64,000 bases of DNA, taken from NCBI GenBank assembly GCA_965240365.1, contig OZ251218.1, forward strand, positions 868,001 to 932,000, in the 5' to 3' direction. Each line of letters starts with the position of its first letter. Position 1 is the first letter of the stretch. This document shows positions 1-8,978 of this stretch, in pieces. Made by a program: the position numbers and the translations under genes. Under the pieces are notes generated by a model. That model ran no database searches, was not told where the DNA came from, and saw nothing but the letters and a program-made list of their open reading frames with translations. The DNA comes from G965240365 sp965240365 (GTDB lineage: Bacteria; Pseudomonadota; Gammaproteobacteria; Eutrophobiales; Eutrophobiaceae).

Positions 1-1
1 C

Positions 2-805
2 GCCAATCTACGACCGGCCAAGTGTTTTTCCGCTCTTGCCGATCATTCCACGCTCAAGCGCCATATTGTCGAGGGACTGGATCTTGTTATCGTCAGAGAA
101 TTGACCTCGGGCCTGTATTTTGGCGAGCCGAGGGGCATTTTTGAAATCGGTAACGGCGAGCGTGAGGGCATCAATACCCAGAAATACACCTGTTCAGAGA
201 TTGAGCGCGTCGCGCGGCGCGCCTTTCAGCTTGCCCAGACACGGCGGGGCCGGATCTGTTCCATGGAGAAATCCAATGTCATGGAGTCTGGATGCTTGTG
301 GCGCGAAATCGTGCAAAAAATACATGATCAAGAGTTTCCGGAAATCACGCTCACACATATGTATGCCGATAACGGCGCAATGCAGCTTGTCCGCGATCCG
401 AAGCAGTTCGATGTGATCGTGACCGACAATATGTTTGGCGATATTTTGAGCGATGAAGCCGCGATGCTGACCGGTTCGCTCGGGATGCTGCCCTCCGCCT
501 CGCTCGGCGCGCTTTCCGATAGCGGTATATCGATGGGGCTTTACGAGCCGGTCCATGGATCCGCACCGGATATTGCCGGACAGAACAAAGCCAATCCGCT
601 GGCCACAATCCTGAGCCTTGCCATGGCGTTTCGTTATTCCTTTGACCTCAACGAACAGGCGGACCGGCTGGAAAGCGCCGTGGAAGCCGTTCTGACAAAG
701 GGGCTTAAGACGGCGGATTTGATGAATGGTGAAGATGGCCCCGCCGCAACAACGACTGAAATGGGAGACGCCATCTTAGCGGAATTGACTCTGAGCCTGG
801 GATAA
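2..805 (+). CDS. leuB: 3-isopropylmalate dehydrogenase-like protein, 5' end outside window
   Basis: The reading frame is open from base 2, so only the C-terminal two thirds (about 267 codons) is visible. It shows the LeuB signatures: NLRP near the left edge, the VRELTSGLYFGEPRG substrate loop, the metal-binding segment VTDNMFGDILSDEAA, and the NAD-site segment YEPVHGSAPDIAG. LeuB oxidatively decarboxylates 3-isopropylmalate in leucine synthesis. The sequence is closer to LeuB than to tartrate or isocitrate dehydrogenases. Its position 70 bp upstream of a TRAP transporter and two other dehydrogenases, not next to leuCD, suggests a catabolic paralogue acting on an imported hydroxy acid; that part is inference. 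Confidence 0.85.
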   Translation, partial: ANLRPAKCFSALADHSTLKRHIVEGLDLVIVRELTSGLYFGEPRGIFEIGNGEREGINTQKYTCSEIERVARRAFQLAQTRRGRICSMEKSNVMESGCLWREIVQKIHDQEFPEITLTHMYADNGAMQLVRDPKQFDVIVTDNMFGDILSDEAAMLTGSLGMLPSASLGALSDSGISMGLYEPVHGSAPDIAGQNKANPLATILSLAMAFRYSFDLNEQADRLESAVEAVLTKGLKTADLMNGEDGPAATTTEMGDAILAELTLSLG

Positions 806-876
806 TCCCAGATTTTCTATTCGCAGCGATAACGATTATCGATGTCGAAAACACAACCATAAAGGAGGAAAAAAAT

Positions 877-1923
877 ATGAAGAGCACAATCCTGGCAACC
901 GCACTGACGGTCGCGCTAACGATGAGTACGGCCCATGCACAACAAAAGGTGCAGATGTCATCATCATACCCATCAAGCCTGCCGATAATAGGGACCGCCT
1001 CGATGGGTTTTGTCGAGCGCATCAATCTGATCTCCGACAAGGTGATGTTCGAATACCACGAACCGAACAAACTGATTCCGCCCCTTGAGGCATTGGACGG
1101 CGTTTCCGACGGATCGGTCGATTCCGCCTTCACGCTCACCGGCTGGTGGCAAGGCAAGATTAAGGCGGCATCGCTGTTCGCTTCGGTGCCTTTCGGGCCG
1201 GAACCCGGTGAAATGCTGGCCTGGATATTCTACGATGATGGCTTGAAGTTCTGGCAGCAAATGTATGACGACAATGGCTACGACGTTCATATCATTCCCT
1301 GCGGCATCTACGGCCCGGAGACATCGGGCTGGTTTAAAAAGGAGATCAACAGCATTGAGGATTTGAAGGGTCTGAATATGCGTTTCTTCGGTCTTGGCGC
1401 GGAGGTGATGCAAAAGCTCGGCGTATCGACATCGCTATTGGCAACCGGCGATGTCTTCCCGGCCTTAGAGCGTGGCGCGATTGATGCAACAGAATTTTCC
1501 ATGCCGCTGGTCGATGCGCGCCTCGGCTTCCACAAAATCGCGAAATACAACTATTTTCCGGGGTGGCACCAGCCCTCGACCCTATTTGAGCTTCTGGTCA
1601 ACAAAGAGCTTTGGGAAGGCCTGGACGAAACCGCCCAAGCCCAGATTCGGATCGCCTGCGAAGCCAACATCACGGCCAACCTTGCCAATAGTGAAGCATT
1701 GAACTTCCCCGCCATGGTTGAAAACATTGAAAAGCACGGCGTGACGATCAAGCAATGGTCGCCTGAAATGCTCGATGCGTTCGAAACCGCCTGGAACGAG
1801 GTCGCCGCCGAAATGGCTGCGGAAGATGCGTTCTTCAAGACCGTCTGGGACGATCTTCAGGAATTCCGCAAAGGCTATGCGACTTGGGGTAATAATATTT
1901 ACCTCCCGCGTCCGCGCAAATAA
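877..1923 (+). CDS. TRAP transporter solute-binding protein (DctP, FcbT1 type)
   Basis: Periplasmic binding component of a tripartite ATP-independent transporter, 348 aa. Residues 1-21 form a Sec signal peptide ending STAHA before QQ. A strong ribosome-binding site, AAAGGAGG, lies just upstream of the ATG. The body has the DctP fold and most resembles the mannitol/chloroaromatic-compound subgroup (FcbT1/COG4663), including the conserved segment around GLNMRFFGLGAEVM and ATGDVFPALERGAIDATEF. It is followed at once by its two membrane partners, so this is a complete three-part transporter. The ligand cannot be read from the sequence; carboxylate or sulfonate substrates are usual for the family. 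Confidence 0.93.
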   Translation: MKSTILATALTVALTMSTAHAQQKVQMSSSYPSSLPIIGTASMGFVERINLISDKVMFEYHEPNKLIPPLEALDGVSDGSVDSAFTLTGWWQGKIKAASLFASVPFGPEPGEMLAWIFYDDGLKFWQQMYDDNGYDVHIIPCGIYGPETSGWFKKEINSIEDLKGLNMRFFGLGAEVMQKLGVSTSLLATGDVFPALERGAIDATEFSMPLVDARLGFHKIAKYNYFPGWHQPSTLFELLVNKELWEGLDETAQAQIRIACEANITANLANSEALNFPAMVENIEKHGVTIKQWSPEMLDAFETAWNEVAAEMAAEDAFFKTVWDDLQEFRKGYATWGNNIYLPRPRK

Positions 1924-1994
1924 GCGCTAGGATCGCAAAAACCGGGGCGGTGCCCAAAATGGGGGCCGTCCCTGGTCAGCGCATAGGAACGCTC

Positions 1995-2777
1995 ATGACG
2001 GCACCAGGAAACAACTCCATACCCGGCATCGGCGACCCGAGTGAGGCCGACCGGGAGCGGCACGGTCCGATTGATCGTTTCGTGGTGGAGGCGAGCAATC
2101 GGATCGCTTGGCTATTTCCGATTATGATGGCGGTCATTGTCGCCCAAATTGTGCTGCGTCGCATTGGTCTGGGGCAGGCTTGGCTGGATGATATGCAGTG
2201 GTGGCTATATGGCTTTACGATGATGGCCGGCATGGCCTATGCCCTCACCACCGCCAGCCATGTGCGTGTGGATATCTTTTATCAAAATTACAGTGACGAG
2301 AAAAAAGCACGGCTTGAGGCGATCGCGCTTGGATGGATGCTGTTGCCGTTCTGTCTGGTCATGGCCGATATGTTCATCCACTACGCGTTTTCCTCCATCG
2401 TGGTGCGCGAAGGCTCCGACAGTCCGAACGGTCTGCATGGTGTCTATTATCTAAAATCCACGCTTCCGGTTTTGTTCGTCTTCGCCGCGCTGGCCGGATG
2501 GGCGGTCTATCTTCGAAACCTCAAAACATTCACATCAGGCGATCCGTTCGCGATTTTGACCTTTTCCTTCCCATCGGCCGTGTTTTTGCTGTGGCGGCTG
2601 CTTCATTACGCCACCTATTGGATCATGCGTCTTTCCAATCCCGACATTCATCCAAGGCGCGTTAGCCGGGAACCGATTTTCGATTTCCTCTTGCCATCGG
2701 CTTTTGCCGCCATTCTCCTTCTTTTGATCATTATGCGCATCATGGCATCGCGCAACACGAAACCGGAAAGACGGTGA
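1995..2777 (+). CDS. TRAP transporter small permease (DctQ, FcbT2 type)
   Basis: Small integral-membrane subunit, 260 aa from the ATG at 1995, which has AGGAAC just upstream; an in-frame ATG at 1950 lacks a good ribosome-binding site. Four hydrophobic segments with the family pattern WWLYGFTMMAGMAYALTTASHVRVD are visible. It is longer than the usual 160-180 aa DctQ, as in the FcbT2/COG4665 subgroup, matching its partners. Its TGA overlaps the ATG of the large permease (TGATG at 2775-2779), implying translational coupling. Confidence 0.9.
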   Translation: MTAPGNNSIPGIGDPSEADRERHGPIDRFVVEASNRIAWLFPIMMAVIVAQIVLRRIGLGQAWLDDMQWWLYGFTMMAGMAYALTTASHVRVDIFYQNYSDEKKARLEAIALGWMLLPFCLVMADMFIHYAFSSIVVREGSDSPNGLHGVYYLKSTLPVLFVFAALAGWAVYLRNLKTFTSGDPFAILTFSFPSAVFLLWRLLHYATYWIMRLSNPDIHPRRVSREPIFDFLLPSAFAAILLLLIIMRIMASRNTKPERR

Positions 2778-4222
2778 TGCAGATCCTATCGCTCTTATCG
2801 TTCCTGACGCTGAACGAATGGATGGTGTTGCTGATTTTTCTCAGTTTTATCTATCTGCTGTTCCGGGGATATCCGGTAGCCTTCGCGCTGGTCGGCGTTT
2901 CGCTTGGCTTTACGGTGCTGGCTGCTATCGTGCTTGATCCATTCGCAGCGACCATCAACGAGCAGATTGCCTATAGCGAAACCCGTTTGAGCTACAAACG
3001 TCTATTTGCCAATGTCGGACGCTTTTTTGGCGGGCTGATCAAAAACCCCGTTCTGGTCGCCCTGCCGATGTTCATTTTCATGGGATTCATGCTCGATCAA
3101 TCGGGGATCGCCCAGCAGATGATGAAGTCCATGCAGCGGCTTTTTGGGGGGCTGCGCGGGGGGCTGGCCCTTTCCGTTCTGCTGATCGGCATCGTTCTGG
3201 CCGCCTCGACCGGGGTGATCGGTGCCTCCGTCGTACTGCTCGGCGTGATGGGGCTGCCCGCGATGATGGGACAGGGCTATTCCAAGCCGATCGCCAGCGG
3301 TACGGCGGCCGCATCGGGCACGCTCGGCATTCTGATCCCGCCCTCGATCATGCTGGTGATCATGTCGGATCAGTTGGCGATTTCTCTGGGCGATCTTTTC
3401 ATGGGGGCATTATTCCCCGGGCTGATATTGGGGGGGCTCTATATCACCTTCATCATCGCCTATGGCCTTGTGAACCCGGCAGCAATGCCATTGCCGGAAC
3501 GGCGCGAGACGGTCACGTTCCAGGCCGTATTCGACGTGCTGAAATCGGTGTTTCCCCCTTTCGCGCTGGTTATTCTTGTGCTGGGGTCGATTTTCTTCGG
3601 TATCGCAACGCCGACGGAAGCATCCGGGCTCGGGGCATTGGGGGCGACGATATTGGTCCTGGTCAATCGCGGGCTTGATTTAAAAATTCTTCGCAATGTG
3701 ATGCGCCAGACACTTAACACTTCGGGCTTCATTTTTGCGATTTTCGCCGGGGCCAATCTTTTTGCCTATGTGATGCGGCTTTACGGCGGCGACGACATCA
3801 TCCGGCACATGATCGAGGGAACCTTCGAAAACCCTTATCACATCGTGCTCTTTATTCTGTTCATCATCTTTCTGCTGGGCTTCCTACTCGACTGGATCGA
3901 AATCACGCTGATCGTTATGCCGCTGATCCTGCCGATCATTCAGGTGCTCGATATCCCGATCGAAGGATATGGTATAATCGGTGATCCAATTGTGGTGTGG
4001 TTTGCGGTCCTAACTGCGGTAACCCTGCAGACCAGTTTTTTAACACCGCCTGTGGGATTTGCTTTATTTTACCTCAAAGGCGTTTGTCCACCGGGTGTCA
4101 CGATCGGCCATATCTATCGCGGCATCATCCCATTCGTCGCCTTGCAGCTTCTGGGACTGATTATCGTATTCGCATTCCCGAAAATCGTCACATGGCTACC
4201 GGCCATGGCCTATGGAAATTGA
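2777..4222 (+). CDS. TRAP transporter large permease (DctM, FcbT3 type)
   Basis: Twelve-helix ion-coupled channel subunit, about 481 aa. The family signature GILIPPSIMLVI in SGTAAASGTLGILIPPS is present around residues 176-194, with the second-half counterpart LTPPVGFALFYLKG. It is longer than canonical DctM (about 430 aa), as expected for FcbT3. I chose the ATG at 2777 overlapping the dctQ stop over the GTG at 2774. The stop falls 10 bp before the start of the aldehyde dehydrogenase, so transporter and enzymes form one operon. Confidence 0.93.
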   Translation: MQILSLLSFLTLNEWMVLLIFLSFIYLLFRGYPVAFALVGVSLGFTVLAAIVLDPFAATINEQIAYSETRLSYKRLFANVGRFFGGLIKNPVLVALPMFIFMGFMLDQSGIAQQMMKSMQRLFGGLRGGLALSVLLIGIVLAASTGVIGASVVLLGVMGLPAMMGQGYSKPIASGTAAASGTLGILIPPSIMLVIMSDQLAISLGDLFMGALFPGLILGGLYITFIIAYGLVNPAAMPLPERRETVTFQAVFDVLKSVFPPFALVILVLGSIFFGIATPTEASGLGALGATILVLVNRGLDLKILRNVMRQTLNTSGFIFAIFAGANLFAYVMRLYGGDDIIRHMIEGTFENPYHIVLFILFIIFLLGFLLDWIEITLIVMPLILPIIQVLDIPIEGYGIIGDPIVVWFAVLTAVTLQTSFLTPPVGFALFYLKGVCPPGVTIGHIYRGIIPFVALQLLGLIIVFAFPKIVTWLPAMAYGN

Positions 4223-4232
4223 AGGAAAAACC

Positions 4233-5687
4233 ATGACATTGGAGTTGCTTGGGATCGATCCCGGCAAATGCATGATCGGGGGAGCATGGATCTCTCCGAC
4301 TGCAAATGAGACCATTGGGCTGATCAACCCTTCGGACGGGTCGACACTCTGCGCCATCGCCAAAGGGGGGGATACCGATATTGACGCTGCGGTTCACGCC
4401 GCAGAGCGCTCTCTCGGCGGCGAATGGGGTCGCTTAAGCGCGGCCGAACGGGGCCGCATCCTGGCCCGATTGGGCCGATTGATTCTTGAGCACACCGACA
4501 CGCTCACCCGGCTTGAAGCGATGGATGTCGGCAAACCGCTAAAACAGGCGCGGGCCGATGTCGTTGCCCTGGCGCGCTATATGGAATTTTATGCAGGGGC
4601 CGCAGATAAATTGCACGGCCAGACCATCCCCTATCTTAACGGTTATACGGTCTATACGCTGCGCGAACCCCATGGCGTCACCGGGCATATTATTCCCTGG
4701 AACTACCCGATGCAGATTATCGGCCGGTCGGTGGGGGCGGCTCTGGCAACAGGCAATGCCTGCGTTCTGAAACCGGCGGAAGAGGCATGTCTGACAGCCC
4801 TCGCTTTTGCCGAGCTTGCGAATCGCGCCGGTCTGCCCGCCGGGGCGCTTAATGTCGTGCCCGGTTTGGGGACAGAGGCGGGGGCGGCGCTGGCCCGGCA
4901 CAAAAATATACGTCATCTTTCATTCACGGGATCGGTCGGGGTCGGAAAGCTGATTCAGAAAGCGGCGGCGGATCATGTCGTGCCCGTCACGCTGGAACTG
5001 GGGGGAAAATCGCCCCAAATCGTTTTCGAGGATGCGGATTTGGACGCGGCCCTGCCGTTTCTCGTCAATGCAGGGGTGCAGAATGCCGGGCAAACCTGCT
5101 CGGCCTCGTCGCGTATCCTGGTGCAGGAAAGCCGATATGACGAGGTATTGGATGCGATGGCGGCGCGCTATCGCGCACTTCGCACGGGCCCGGCCCTAAG
5201 CGATCTTGATGTCGGCCCGCTGGTCTCTCGACGCCAGCAGGAAATCGTCGAAGGGTTCATTGCAAAAGGCAGCGACCTCGAAATCGCGGCTCGCGGCGAA
5301 ATCATCTCCGATGCCCCGGCGGGGGGCGCATATGTTGCGCCGACTTTATTTGCCAAAACCGGCACGGATCATCCCCTCGCCCAGGATGAAATCTTCGGCC
5401 CGGTTCAAGTCGTCATGCCCTTCAAGGATGAAGACGAGGCCGTTGCAATCGCGAACGGCACCGATTTCGGCCTGGTCGCCAGTGCCTGGTCAAAAGACGG
5501 CGCACGCCAAATGCGCATGGCCAAAAAACTTCGGGCCGGTCAGGTTTTCCTGAACAATTACGGCGCCGGCGGCGGCGTCGAATTGCCCTTTGGCGGCACC
5601 GGGCTTTCAGGTCACGGCCGCGAGAAAGGGTTTGAAGCACTTTATGGATTCACGGCCCTCAAAACGGTCGCGGCATTGCACGGATAG
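4233..5687 (+). CDS. NAD(P)-dependent aldehyde dehydrogenase
   Basis: Aldehyde dehydrogenase superfamily, 484 aa from the ATG at 4233, preceded by AAGGAAA; an in-frame ATG at 4212 overlapping dctM is less likely. Catalytic residues are visible: the nucleophile Cys289 in QNAGQTCSA, the general base Glu255 in TLELGGKSP, the coenzyme loop FTGSVGVGK, and the Asn in IIPWNYP. It resembles betaine/gamma-aminobutyraldehyde-type dehydrogenases, but the substrate is uncertain. Lying between a TRAP importer and an SDR, it probably oxidises an aldehyde made from the imported compound. Confidence 0.93.
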   Translation: MTLELLGIDPGKCMIGGAWISPTANETIGLINPSDGSTLCAIAKGGDTDIDAAVHAAERSLGGEWGRLSAAERGRILARLGRLILEHTDTLTRLEAMDVGKPLKQARADVVALARYMEFYAGAADKLHGQTIPYLNGYTVYTLREPHGVTGHIIPWNYPMQIIGRSVGAALATGNACVLKPAEEACLTALAFAELANRAGLPAGALNVVPGLGTEAGAALARHKNIRHLSFTGSVGVGKLIQKAAADHVVPVTLELGGKSPQIVFEDADLDAALPFLVNAGVQNAGQTCSASSRILVQESRYDEVLDAMAARYRALRTGPALSDLDVGPLVSRRQQEIVEGFIAKGSDLEIAARGEIISDAPAGGAYVAPTLFAKTGTDHPLAQDEIFGPVQVVMPFKDEDEAVAIANGTDFGLVASAWSKDGARQMRMAKKLRAGQVFLNNYGAGGGVELPFGGTGLSGHGREKGFEALYGFTALKTVAALHG

Positions 5688-5696
5688 GAGTCATTT

Positions 5697-6443
5697 ATGA
5701 GATTGAAGGGGAAAAGAGCCATCGTGACCGGTGGGGCTTCCGGCTTTGGCGCGGGCATCGTGCGCAAATTCGCCGCCGAACAGGCAAGCATCCTCATCGC
5801 CGATTTGAATGGCGAGGGCGCAAGGAATCTTGCAGGCGAATTGGGGGATGGAGTCTACTCCATCCACACCGACATTGCCGATGATCGAAGTGTCGGGGCA
5901 ATGGTCGATGCGGCACATGATCAATTGGGCGGCATAGATATTCTGGTCAATAATGCCGGAACCACACATCTGCCCGCAGCAATGGAAGAGGTGAGTGAAG
6001 CCGATTTCGATAGGGTTTTCAGTGTCAATTGTAAATCCGTCTATTTAACGGCAAAACACATCGTACCGTACTTTAAGAAACAAGGTGGCGGCGTGATCTT
6101 AAATGTCGCTTCAACCGCCGGGGTTAGCCCGCGCCCGCGGCTCAGTTGGTACAATGCCTCAAAGGGTTGGATGAATAATGCCACCAAGGGAATGGCGGTC
6201 GAATTAGCACCTGATGGCATTCGCGTGAACGCCATCAATCCGGTCGCCGGTGAAACGCCGCTTCTTAAGATGTTTATGGGCGAGGATACGCCTGAAACGC
6301 GGGCGAAGTTCTTATCGACAATTCCCATCGGGCGGTTCTCGACACCCGAAGATATGGGCAATGCCGCCTGTTATCTGTGCTCGGATGAAGCGAGCATGGT
6401 GACCGGTGTGTGTATGGAAGTCGATGGCGGGCGCTGCATCTGA
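5697..6443 (+). CDS. Short-chain dehydrogenase/reductase
   Basis: Classical SDR, 248 aa, with a good ribosome-binding site AGGAGT 9 bp after the aldehyde dehydrogenase stop. The nucleotide-binding TGGASGFG motif is at residues 11-18, NNAG at 85-88, and the catalytic Ser139 - Tyr152 - Lys156 triad is intact. Asp36 after the second beta strand (LIADLN) suggests NAD rather than NADP. It is the last gene of the TRAP/aldehyde dehydrogenase operon and probably oxidises an alcohol to the aldehyde or ketone used by its neighbours. Confidence 0.93.
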   Translation: MRLKGKRAIVTGGASGFGAGIVRKFAAEQASILIADLNGEGARNLAGELGDGVYSIHTDIADDRSVGAMVDAAHDQLGGIDILVNNAGTTHLPAAMEEVSEADFDRVFSVNCKSVYLTAKHIVPYFKKQGGGVILNVASTAGVSPRPRLSWYNASKGWMNNATKGMAVELAPDGIRVNAINPVAGETPLLKMFMGEDTPETRAKFLSTIPIGRFSTPEDMGNAACYLCSDEASMVTGVCMEVDGGRCI

Positions 6444-6456
6444 GACTATGGTTGCG

Positions 6457-6590
6457 TTAATCACGGCGTGTATTCGGTGCGATCACGACCCGGGTAACGG
6501 CCTTCGCGCAGACCCTTTTACAGGTCGCGGGAATCTCGCCATCGGTGACGAACATATCCATCTCGCCAAGGGAGGCGATTTTCGCCGGGG
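6457..6590 (-). pseudogene. DeoR-family regulator, C-terminal remnant
   Basis: The last 40 or so codons of a reverse-strand gene survive, reading KIASLGEMDMFVTDGEIP and ending APNTRRD. This matches the end of the DeoR sugar-phosphate-sensing domain (the ...D.LITD... element). The 5' part is cut off by the right end of a truncated IS91-type element at about 6590. It converges on the TRAP operon and was probably its local regulator before inactivation. Confidence 0.55.
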
Positions 6591-7251
6591 TGTAAGTAGA
6601 ATAAATGCCCTGTTGGGCATACACAAGCAAAGACAAATGCGGGCTTACGGCCGCTTTCTTGTCTTTTTCTAGTTGCTCTGGATGGGAATCGGACTGATTT
6701 TTAGCTGCTTTGGCTAGAACAGCAAAGCATGAATGCCTGACCCACGAACGGAATCCCACCCTGCCCGCAGTGTCGATGGGAAATGTTAATCGAACAGCCT
6801 CAACACCAGCGGCGCGCGTTCCGGCGTTAGTTCGTACGGTTGAATGCCGGCTTGCAAGGCTTCCTTTTGTTTCAAGTGTTTTAGAATATGTGCGAGCACC
6901 GCCGGCGCTTCGATACTGGCAATGACCTTGACCTGGCCACCACAACGTTCACAGGTTTCGATGTTGATATTGAAAACCCGTTTCAAGCGTTGCATCCAGG
7001 TCATTGCCCGGCGCCGCTCTGGCGGTGTTTTTTCCAGCCAGGCGTTCGTGCCTGTGTGTTGCTGCGATCTTTGTTCCCCGCCTGGCCGGGGTTAGCTGAA
7101 TGCGGTGTTTACTGTTGGGGGCGAAGACACCGTGGAAACGGATTAAGTTGACCCTGGGTTTAGGTGAGAGATGGTCCCCACGGCTTGTACAGAGATTGGA
7201 CGGACATAAGTGGTTTCCTCTATGATGAGCCGAGTGCTCAGGAGAGGAACG

Positions 7252-7585
7252 ATGAGAAGATCAAGACGGAATCATTCGCCGGAATTCAAAGCCAAAGTAG
7301 CCTTAGCCGCTGTGCAGGGCGACCTCACCATGGCGGAGTTGGCCTGCCTGCTGCAGGCAGGTGAAGAAGTTCGATGTGCATGCCAACCAGATTAGCGACT
7401 GGAAAAAACAACTGTTGAAAGGCGCGTCCGATGTGTTTGGCAAAGGTGCTCGGAAAGCTGAGGAATCTGAGCAGACGGTTCAGGAACTGCACGCCAAGAT
7501 CGGTCAGCCTGCCTGCTGCAGGCAGGTTGACCATGGAGAATGATTTTTTAGAACGCGGGCTCACGCGGATACACGGGCCCAGAGG
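7252..7585 (+). pseudogene. IS3-family transposase orfA, interrupted by two 19-bp palindromes
   Basis: Starts at ATG 7252 after AGGAGAGG. It is the helix-turn-helix/leucine-zipper protein typical of IS3 (RRNHSPEFKAKVALAAVQ, then KKFDVHANQISDWKKQLLKG, then LHAKIGQ, LTMENDF). The frame is broken twice, at 7343-7361 and 7508-7526, each time by a 19-nt palindrome. Deleting the two inserts restores one continuous IS3 orfA reading frame. Confidence 0.85.
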
Positions 7586-7874
7586 AAAAAATTGGTGAAC
7601 CGCAAAGAACCGTTGTCCATCACTCGCCAATGCGCTGTGTTGGATATTCCCCGCTCTACGTTCTACCACAGGCCGTCACCGGTCTCGGACCTGCCTGCAG
7701 CAGGCAGGTGCGCACGATGGGGATTGTGGCGACATATCCGAAACGCAATCTCAGCCTGACCAATCAGGCGCATCAGGTGTACCCGTACCGGCTGCGGAAG
7801 TTGACCGTAGACCACCCTAACCAGGTATGGTGTGCTGACATCACTTACGTGCCCACCTGCCTGCTGCAGGCAGG
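7343..7874. repeat. Four 19-bp palindromes inside the IS3 element
   Basis: Perfect copies of CCTGCCTGCWGCAGGCAGG lie at 7343-7361, 7508-7526, 7690-7708 and 7856-7874. Junction bases are G^T, G^T, A^T and A^T. Three are simple inserts whose removal restores the transposase frame; the third (7690) is at an internal deletion. Confidence 0.95.
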
Positions 7875-8323
7875 TGGCCAGAGGGTTCGTGTATCTGGTG
7901 GCCGTGATGGATTGGTACTCGCGCAAGGTGCTGTCCTGGCGTCTCTCAAATACGATGGACAGCCACTTCTGCGTAGAGGCCCTGGAGGATGCCATTGAAC
8001 GTCATGGTATACCCGAGATATTCAATACGGATCAAGGCAGCCAATTTACCAGCGAGGAGTTTATTGACAGGCTGAAACGCGAAGACATCCAGATCAGCAT
8101 GGACGGCAAAGGTCGCTGGTTGGACAACGTGTTCATTGAGCGCCTATGGCGCAGCGTAAAGTACGAAGAGGTCTACCTGAAGGCGTACACCAGCATCGCC
8201 GATGCGAGGCGTTCACTGGTGTGTTATTTTGGGTTTTACAACGAGCGACGCCGGCATCAGGCCCTGGATAAGCAGACGCCCGATGAGGTGTACTACCGAG
8301 CCGCCTATGCTATGGTGGCATAA
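7595..8323 (+). pseudogene. IS3-family transposase orfB (DDE integrase), interrupted and internally deleted
   Basis: Begins NRKEPLSITRQCALLDIPRSTF and continues in a different frame from the WCADITYVP segment to FNTDQGSQFTS and the Glu-bearing FIERLWRSVKYEEVYL, so the DDE core is recognisable. The palindrome at 7856-7874 is an exact 19-nt insert (removal gives VPMARGFV). The palindrome at 7690-7708 sits where about 40-50 codons normally following STFYHRPSPVSD are missing, so it marks a deletion joint. Confidence 0.85.
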
Positions 8324-8921
8324 CCCGAGGAGCAACTTAGCGCACTGTCCAATAATTGGGGTCCATTTCTGCGCCAGGGCTGCCAGCCGTGCAATAAAAT
8401 CCAGCGGCTCAAAGAGCACATGCGTAGTGCCATCGCGGCAGGGCGTCTTGAGTTGGTAACGAATCTTTCCGTTCGGGGTCAGTGCCAGGCGCTTTTCCGA
8501 TACCGCTGGTCGCGAAATATATCGACACAGCCGCTCCGGCTTATCTCGACGATGCGGTTCAGCGACTACACTCGCATATAATGAAAAACCGGCCACCTTG
8601 GTGGCCTGCCCCGAATCTTCACCGCCCGCAAGGGGTGGCAGGGTTTGCAATGTGAAAACCTTACGGCCTTGGTGTGGACCCACCGCGATTCGGTAGCTCA
8701 CCGAATGACCGTAAAGCTGCTGCATCACATCCTCTTCCTGCTGCTCAAACACCAGGTAGCCGTTTTCCACATCACGTTCAAGCAGCCCTCGCCTTTCCAG
8801 GAACCGGGCAACACGATGACTCAGGGTATGCGTTAAACGTAGCAACTCTTCTTGAGTCGGCGCCTTCACCCAATGAAAGCACATCTTCCCCCCCTGGCAT
8901 CTTCAGCGTATACGCCAGCGA

Positions 8922-8978
8922 GAAAGCGATCATCAGCGCCACGAAATAACCAAAACACAGTTTTTGAAGATTGCTCAT
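8922..8978 (-). pseudogene. Truncated membrane-protein gene start (about 19 codons)
   Basis: Its ATG overlaps the stop of the upstream FAD oxidoreductase (ATGA at 8975-8978), so it was the next gene of that operon. Only MSNLQKLCFGYFVALMIAF remains before IS91 copy A begins at 8921. The start of a transmembrane helix is visible; nothing more can be said of its function. Confidence 0.5.

Larger units (their letters stand above)
7167..8370 (+). mobile_element. IS3-family element inserted in IS91 copy A
   Basis: Ends are imperfect inverted repeats, AGAGATGGTCCCC at the left and AGAAATGGACCCC at the right (reverse complement). They are flanked by GTG (7164-7166) and GCG (8371-8373), consistent with a 3-bp target duplication with one change. 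The flanking IS91 sequence becomes continuous when the element is removed, as judged against the copy at 40.3 kb. It carries orfA and orfB, both broken by 19-bp palindromes. Confidence 0.85.
6590..8921 (-). mobile_element. Truncated IS91-type element, copy A, split by an IS3 insertion
   Basis: Reverse-strand IS91-family transposase (HUH, two-tyrosine type) C-terminal half, in two pieces: 8,371-8,884 (LERRGLLERDVENGYLVFEQ through CRDGTTHVLFEPLDF) and 6,786-7,166 (ending with the CxxC tail FNINIETCERCGGQVKVIA). The break is the IS3 element. The same unit occurs at 40,347-41,468 and 47,718-48,652, always starting TCGCTGGCGTATACGC and ending TTTATTCTACTTA. None has the N-terminal zinc-finger or tyrosine catalytic domain, so this is a defective unit that was nevertheless copied. 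Confidence 0.8.
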
